Of a DNA stretch of 64,000 bases, positions 60,353 to 64,000 are shown one piece after another. The notes under the pieces were generated by a model. The model worked only from the letters and a program-made list of their open reading frames with translations, did not search any database and was not told the origin of the DNA. Positions within the stretch are counted from its first letter, which is position 1. The number at the start of each line of letters is the position of its first letter. The position numbers and the translations under genes are program-made. Source of the DNA: Leclercia sp. 29361 (GTDB lineage: Bacteria; Pseudomonadota; Gammaproteobacteria; Enterobacterales; Enterobacteriaceae); assembly GCF_011290365.1 (NCBI RefSeq), contig NZ_CP049786.1, positions 1,736,001 to 1,800,000 on the forward strand, read 5' to 3'.

Positions 60353-60616
60353 ATGAAGAAGCGTTTTTCCGACGAACAGATCATCAGTATTCTCCGCGAG
60401 GCTGAAGCCGGAGTTTCTGCCCGTGAACTCTGCCGTAAGCACGCCATTTCCGACGCCACGTTTTATACCTGGCGTAAGAAGTATGGCGGCATGGAGGTGC
60501 CTGAGGTTAAGCGCCTGAAGTCGCTTGAGGAAGAGAACGCCAGACTCAAGAAGCTGCTCGCCGAGGCCATGCTGGATAAGGAGGCGCTTCAGGTGGCTCT
60601 TGGGCGAAAGTACTGA
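60353..60616 (+). CDS. IS3-family transposase OrfA
   Basis: 87 residues: [20 protein letters not shown] helix-turn-helix (transposase_8) then a leucine-zipper-like [21 protein letters not shown] at 60607-60610, just before its stop, is a plausible minus-one frameshift site to make the OrfAB fusion. Confidence 0.9.
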   Translation: MKKRFSDEQIISILREAEAGVSARELCRKHAISDATFYTWRKKYGGMEVPEVKRLKSLEEENARLKKLLAEAMLDKEALQVALGRKY

Positions 60617-60639
60617 CGACAGACCAGAAGCGCGAAGTC

Positions 60640-61473
60640 GTGGTGTTGATGTGTGATGCGACCGGTCTGTCGCAACGTCGTGCCTGCAGACTCACAGGTT
60701 TGTCCCTGTCGACCTGCCGCTATGACGCTCAGCGTCCGGCGGCTGATGCCCATTTATCAGGGCGCATTACTGAACTGGCACTGGAGCGCAGGCGTTTTGG
60801 CTACCGCCGCATATGGCAGTTACTGCGCCGTGAAGGGCTTCTGGTTAATCACAAGCGCGTGTACCGCCTTTATCATCTGAACGGGCTGGGCGTTAAACGC
60901 AGACGTCGTCGTAAAGGGCTGGCAACAGAACGTCTGCCGCTGCTCCGCCCGGAGGCGCCCAACCTGACCTGGTCGATGGATTTCGTCATGGATGCGCTGG
61001 CTACTGGTCGCAGGATCAAGTGCCTTACCTGCGTCGATGACTTCACAAAGGAATGCCTGACGGTCACTGTTGCCTTCGGGATTTCAGGCGTGCAGGTCAC
61101 GCGTATTCTGGACAGCATTGCGCTGTTTCGCGGCTATCCGGCTACGATAAGAACCGATCAGGGCCCGGAGTTTACCTGCCGCGCGCTCGATCAGTGGGCC
61201 TTTGAGCATGGAGTGGAGCTGCGACTTATCCAGCCCGGCAAGCCGACGCAGAACGGATTTATTGAGAGTTTTAACGGACGCTTTCGCGATGAATGCCTGA
61301 ATGAACACTGGTTCAGCGACGTCAATCATGCCAGGAAAACCATCAGCGAATGGCGTCAGGATTATAACGAATGTCGCCCGCACTCCACGCTGAATTATCA
61401 GACGCCGTCTGAATTTGCAGCGAGCTGGAGAAAGGGTAATTCTGAGAGTGAAGGATCCGACATTACTAACTGA
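60640..61473 (+). CDS. IS3-family transposase OrfB
   Basis: 277 residues from GTG 60640; the frame is minus one to orfA and open back to the AAAG shift site. Integrase core with the DDE triad: Asp in [10 protein letters not shown], Asp in RTDQGPEF and Glu in [16 protein letters not shown]. Appears intact. Confidence 0.9.
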   Translation: MVLMCDATGLSQRRACRLTGLSLSTCRYDAQRPAADAHLSGRITELALERRRFGYRRIWQLLRREGLLVNHKRVYRLYHLNGLGVKRRRRRKGLATERLPLLRPEAPNLTWSMDFVMDALATGRRIKCLTCVDDFTKECLTVTVAFGISGVQVTRILDSIALFRGYPATIRTDQGPEFTCRALDQWAFEHGVELRLIQPGKPTQNGFIESFNGRFRDECLNEHWFSDVNHARKTISEWRQDYNECRPHSTLNYQTPSEFAASWRKGNSESEGSDITN

Positions 61474-61613
61474 GCCTTGTATCTAATCCTGGGGGCAGGT
61501 CAAAATACCTATATATTATAGCTAAATAATTCCACATTTTAAGTTTCAACACATGGTAGTGAATTCCGCATACTTCTAGACGGCTAAACGCAGTCACCAG
61601 TACTACCAATTTA

Positions 61614-62645
61614 TCAATTCCTCGGCAAACCCTGAAGATTAGACAAGGTGATCGGTTCTGGTTCCAGTTTAAAAGTACCTTTCACCTCTTTCATTTGGTA
61701 AAAGGTAACAGTACTGTCACGGTTAGCTAATGCCGACATAATGCTGAACTTCACGGACTCTTTGCAACGCAGGCCGAAATAGATACTTTCCAGAATGAAG
61801 GGGGATTTACGTAAGCCCGGTTTGCCGATCATACGGTACTCATTCTCATACTTCCACTTTTTAGCTTTCACAAAATAAATCGCTTTATTAATATCAGTTG
61901 TATTACCAATAGGATTACTAAATAATTCATGGAGTTGACTTGTTAGAACTGTGCGTACTCCATCATAGTCAACTTTTTGTATTTCATTTGTAGCGGCAAA
62001 ATTACTTACATCACCTGGTATGCTATAGGCACAACAAAATCCGTTATGTTCGTCAGAATAATGTGCCCACATTAAAGGACAGTCGAAATTTTCAGCTAAT
62101 GACAATACACCAATGTTTTGGCTTGCTACAAGTTCAGTCTTAATTATATCCAAGTACATATCAATTTTTTCTTGCCAATTCTTAATAGGCTTTGAATTCT
62201 CCAATCTATTAAGTTCAGTCAAAATTGCGTTTTTCATATTTTGGATTTGAAGAGAGTAGAATTCATAATATTCTTCATCACATCTCTCTATATGTTTTTC
62301 ATAACGCCCAAACTCCTCTTCGAATACTTCATCATCTACAGAAAGGGGATTGGCACCATTAAACATGTTAAGCATTAGACTACCATTTAGATGCAGGATA
62401 AAGTCTTGAAGAGTTTCGCTTGAACTCATTAACTGAGTACGTCTCGCACTAAGTATTAATGTAGCGGCAATATCCCGTAACTTTAATACATCATCCAAGT
62501 CATCCACCACAGATGGTTGACAATCGAACGGGTCGTTAAATGAAATCGGGTCAGCAAGGTACACAGTATCATTTATCAGCGAGTCCAGGCTGTTAATACT
62601 GAACGCTCTATACTTGTACAGGACGGAAGGTATGGCTTTGTTCAT
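61614..62645 (-). CDS. DUF2971 protein
   Basis: 343 residues. The DUF2971 pattern is clear: LYKYRAFSINSLDSLINDTVYLADPISFNDPFDC at the start, then VLSLAENFDCPLMWAHYSDEHNGFCCAYSIP, and a late W-rich part KKWKYENEYRMIG. The conserved R, H, Y and E positions resemble those proposed as a distant ADP-ribosyltransferase-like core. Frequently found in genomic islands and near defence genes; function unknown. Low GC and AGTACT repeats in and around it. Confidence 0.75.
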   Translation of the reverse strand: MNKAIPSVLYKYRAFSINSLDSLINDTVYLADPISFNDPFDCQPSVVDDLDDVLKLRDIAATLILSARRTQLMSSSETLQDFILHLNGSLMLNMFNGANPLSVDDEVFEEEFGRYEKHIERCDEEYYEFYSLQIQNMKNAILTELNRLENSKPIKNWQEKIDMYLDIIKTELVASQNIGVLSLAENFDCPLMWAHYSDEHNGFCCAYSIPGDVSNFAATNEIQKVDYDGVRTVLTSQLHELFSNPIGNTTDINKAIYFVKAKKWKYENEYRMIGKPGLRKSPFILESIYFGLRCKESVKFSIMSALANRDSTVTFYQMKEVKGTFKLEPEPITLSNLQGLPRN

Positions 62646-62853
62646 ACGTTAAATCGCTAGTTATTGTTTGTTGGTAGATTCTATACTACTGCACAGTACT
62701 GGTACATGATTTGACATAAGTTCAAAGGTTGCGATGCCGGTACGTCGTGGTAAGCTGTGAATCCCTGCCAGTACTGAACCGTTTTGGGGTTTGTTAATCA
62801 AGGTTCGGTACTGGTAGGGGATGTGGCAGTACAATTAAGTACTGCCCCTTCAT

Positions 62854-63255
62854 CTAGAGGAACGACTTCTGGCACATGAATTTGATCGTCGATTTCAAAT
62901 CAGGGTTAACCATGAAGTAATTATTTGCATTACCGCCTAAGCCCTTCACGAATACTTGGTCATTAATTTTTGCAGCCCCCAGCGGTACATTATCCTTATC
63001 CGAAAATGTCAATTTAGGCGTGAGAATTGGTACATCCCTAACGGATGGGTCAGAGATAATGTAATAACGATCACCAAAATCGATGATTGTCACGATATCG
63101 TGCATATCATGAAAATCTTTATCCTTATCAGTTTTTGCATGACTAGTACACATCAGCGATTTTGGCACACTGATTGGTTTCAGTTCATCCTGCATTGTTG
63201 ATGCATAACAAATCGATGTAGCCAAAAGCCCTAAACAGAGAATCGTTTTTTTCAT
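62854..63255 (-). CDS. Secreted protein of unknown family
   Basis: 133 residues with a Sec signal (MKKTILCLGLLATSICYA, cleavage before S). The mature part is mostly beta-strand-like (HDIVTIIDFGDRYYIISDPSVR, LTFSDKDNVPLGAAKINDQVFVKG) with two cysteines, near the start (SLMCTSHA) and the end (KFMCQKSFL), that could pair. I do not recognise it. It has its own gaps on both sides, each holding AGTACT palindromes. Confidence 0.55.
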   Translation of the reverse strand: MKKTILCLGLLATSICYASTMQDELKPISVPKSLMCTSHAKTDKDKDFHDMHDIVTIIDFGDRYYIISDPSVRDVPILTPKLTFSDKDNVPLGAAKINDQVFVKGLGGNANNYFMVNPDLKSTIKFMCQKSFL

Positions 63256-63446
63256 TTATGAGTATCGCTATAGGCGGTTTTTGCTGTGATGAGATAGTAC
63301 TGCACCTTGCTACTGTTGACTATCCCTAAAGAATGACAGATTTTGAGCGTAAACTTCTAGTACTGAACTTTAGGCATCAAACCTCAAAAAATTCAGTACT
63401 GCCACATACTGACAGTACTGAATATTATCGTAATAAGTTAGGAATA

Positions 63447-63995
63447 TTAGCGGAGTTTCCAGTATTGAATAAGATGTTCAGCGGTAAAAAGTTTCAGCAG
63501 AAGCTCGTCTGAAGGTTTGTTATTACTAAAGGAAGAAATATATCTACTTATTTCGGTAATGTCCACGGAGTGATTTTGGTAATGCAATTCCATATATTGG
63601 GCACCATTAGTAATATCAATCACATTAAAAAATGGTTTCGCTTCATTGGAAATAATATCACCATATTTCTCTTCAAAAGAAACAGAAGATGGATTATTGA
63701 ATGTTTCAACCGCGTGTATGAAATTAGCATCCAGATATAAACGTGCTGCAACAGCAGAAGCATCAAAACCGTTAAAAATTTTGGTGTCAAGGAAGGTGAT
63801 AATCTTTTGTAGGTTTGTATTGGATGGGGGCATTTCAACGCCATCTTTCCACAAATCGCGAATGAGTTCACTAACAGCCATTTTCTGATCTGTAAAACTT
63901 AAATTATTTTGCTCTAAGATGGCTGTGAATTTCATTATCGCCATGCGGTTGAAAGCCTCATTGTTAAAAAGGTGGTCTAAGTAATTACCTGGCAC
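63447..63995 (-). CDS. Unrecognised protein, probably cut by the window edge
   Basis: 182 residues from a GTG at 63995, but the frame is still open at the window end and there is no ribosome site in view, so the true start is probably outside. Helical and acidic (LEQNNLSFTDQKMAVSELIRDLWKDGVEMPPSNTNLQKIITFLD), with no membrane segment or motif known to me. The gap to the secreted-protein gene holds four AGTACT sites. Confidence 0.4.
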   Translation of the reverse strand: MPGNYLDHLFNNEAFNRMAIMKFTAILEQNNLSFTDQKMAVSELIRDLWKDGVEMPPSNTNLQKIITFLDTKIFNGFDASAVAARLYLDANFIHAVETFNNPSSVSFEEKYGDIISNEAKPFFNVIDITNGAQYMELHYQNHSVDITEISRYISSFSNNKPSDELLLKLFTAEHLIQYWKLR

Positions 63996-64000
63996 ACCTT

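Larger units (their letters stand above)
60282..61502 (+). mobile_element. IS3-family insertion sequence (IS407-like group)
   Basis: 1221 bp bounded by TGACCTGCTCCCC at the left and GGGGGCAGGTCA at the right, imperfect inverted ends. Two overlapping-phase frames, orfA and orfB, encode the IS3-type transposase. IS407-group elements normally make a 4-base duplication; here the flanks differ (left CCTG, right AAAT), suggesting a rearrangement or deletion next to the element. It splits the recombinase from the rest of the island. Confidence 0.88.
61599..63420. repeat. Dispersed CAGTACTG palindrome cluster
   Basis: The hexamer AGTACT recurs at 61599, 61710, 62695, 62770, 62838 (AAGTACT), 63296, 63359, 63395 and 63414; CAGTACTG is complete at 61709, 62694, 62769, 63394 and 63413. 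A near-match CGGTACTG is at 62806, and GGCAGTAC-AATTAA-GTACTGCC (62825-62846) forms a hairpin. Most lie in gaps between genes. Random expectation in this length is below one per 4 kb. Confidence 0.6.

Overview
The window looks like chromosome from an enteric bacterium of the Enterobacter / Lelliottia / Leclercia group. Gene order and protein sequences follow the Escherichia coli 22-24 minute region very closely (agp-yccJ-wrbA-ymdF, rutGFEDCBA-rutR, putA-putP, efeUOB-phoH, serX-ghrA-ycdXYZ, csgGFED-csgBAC, ymdA-ymdB-clsC, mdoC-mdoGH, yceK-msyB). Several blocks that the E. coli K-12 order lacks sit between these. The genus is inferred from the mix of gene content, not from a marker gene.

Region by region: 1-8.6 kb is accessory metabolism and regulation: a truncated M24 peptidase-like gene, a DUF1272 zinc-ribbon protein, a membrane protein with a 24-residue companion peptide, a short-chain dehydrogenase, an AraC regulator overlapping a stand-alone LeuA2-type isopropylmalate synthase, and a LysR regulator divergent from a carboxymuconolactone-decarboxylase/tautomerase pair. 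8.9-10.85 kb is a small type VI secretion cargo module: an HExxH protein, two tandem paralogous lipoproteins and an orphan Hcp. 11.4-13.8 kb pairs a periplasmic sulfite-oxidase-fold protein that has no cysteine with a membrane GGDEF-EAL protein. 14-24.6 kb is agp to rutR, with a visible sigma-54 promoter and RutR operator. 24.6-33 kb holds proline catabolism (PutA sites between putA and putP), a DUF3574 lipoprotein and a nucleoside transporter. 33-39.6 kb holds the Fur-box-preceded ferrous iron system efeUOB, phoH and a sodium:alanine symporter.

39.6-43.1 kb has two tRNA-Ser(GGA) genes 3 kb apart. Each lies next to a decayed T-arm fragment interrupted at the same position by a GC-rich 73-74 bp element; around the first tRNA this sits in a 183-bp tandem duplication. 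Between them lie an isochorismatase-like hydrolase, a pirin and a LysR regulator. 43.3-51.1 kb is ghrA, ycdXYZ and the complete divergent curli loci; 51.2-58.7 kb is ymdB, clsC and osmoregulated periplasmic glucan synthesis (mdoC, mdoGH).

After msyB (59.36 kb) colinearity stops. A serine recombinase gene begins 53 bp upstream of the msyB start codon and is cut off by an IS3-family (IS407-like) element that supplies its stop codon. To the right lies AT-rich cargo with a DUF2971 protein, a secreted protein and an unrecognised protein running to the window edge. The gaps here are full of the palindrome CAGTACTG. This is read as the decayed end of a recombinase-borne island. No CRISPR array, rRNA or phage structural gene was seen.
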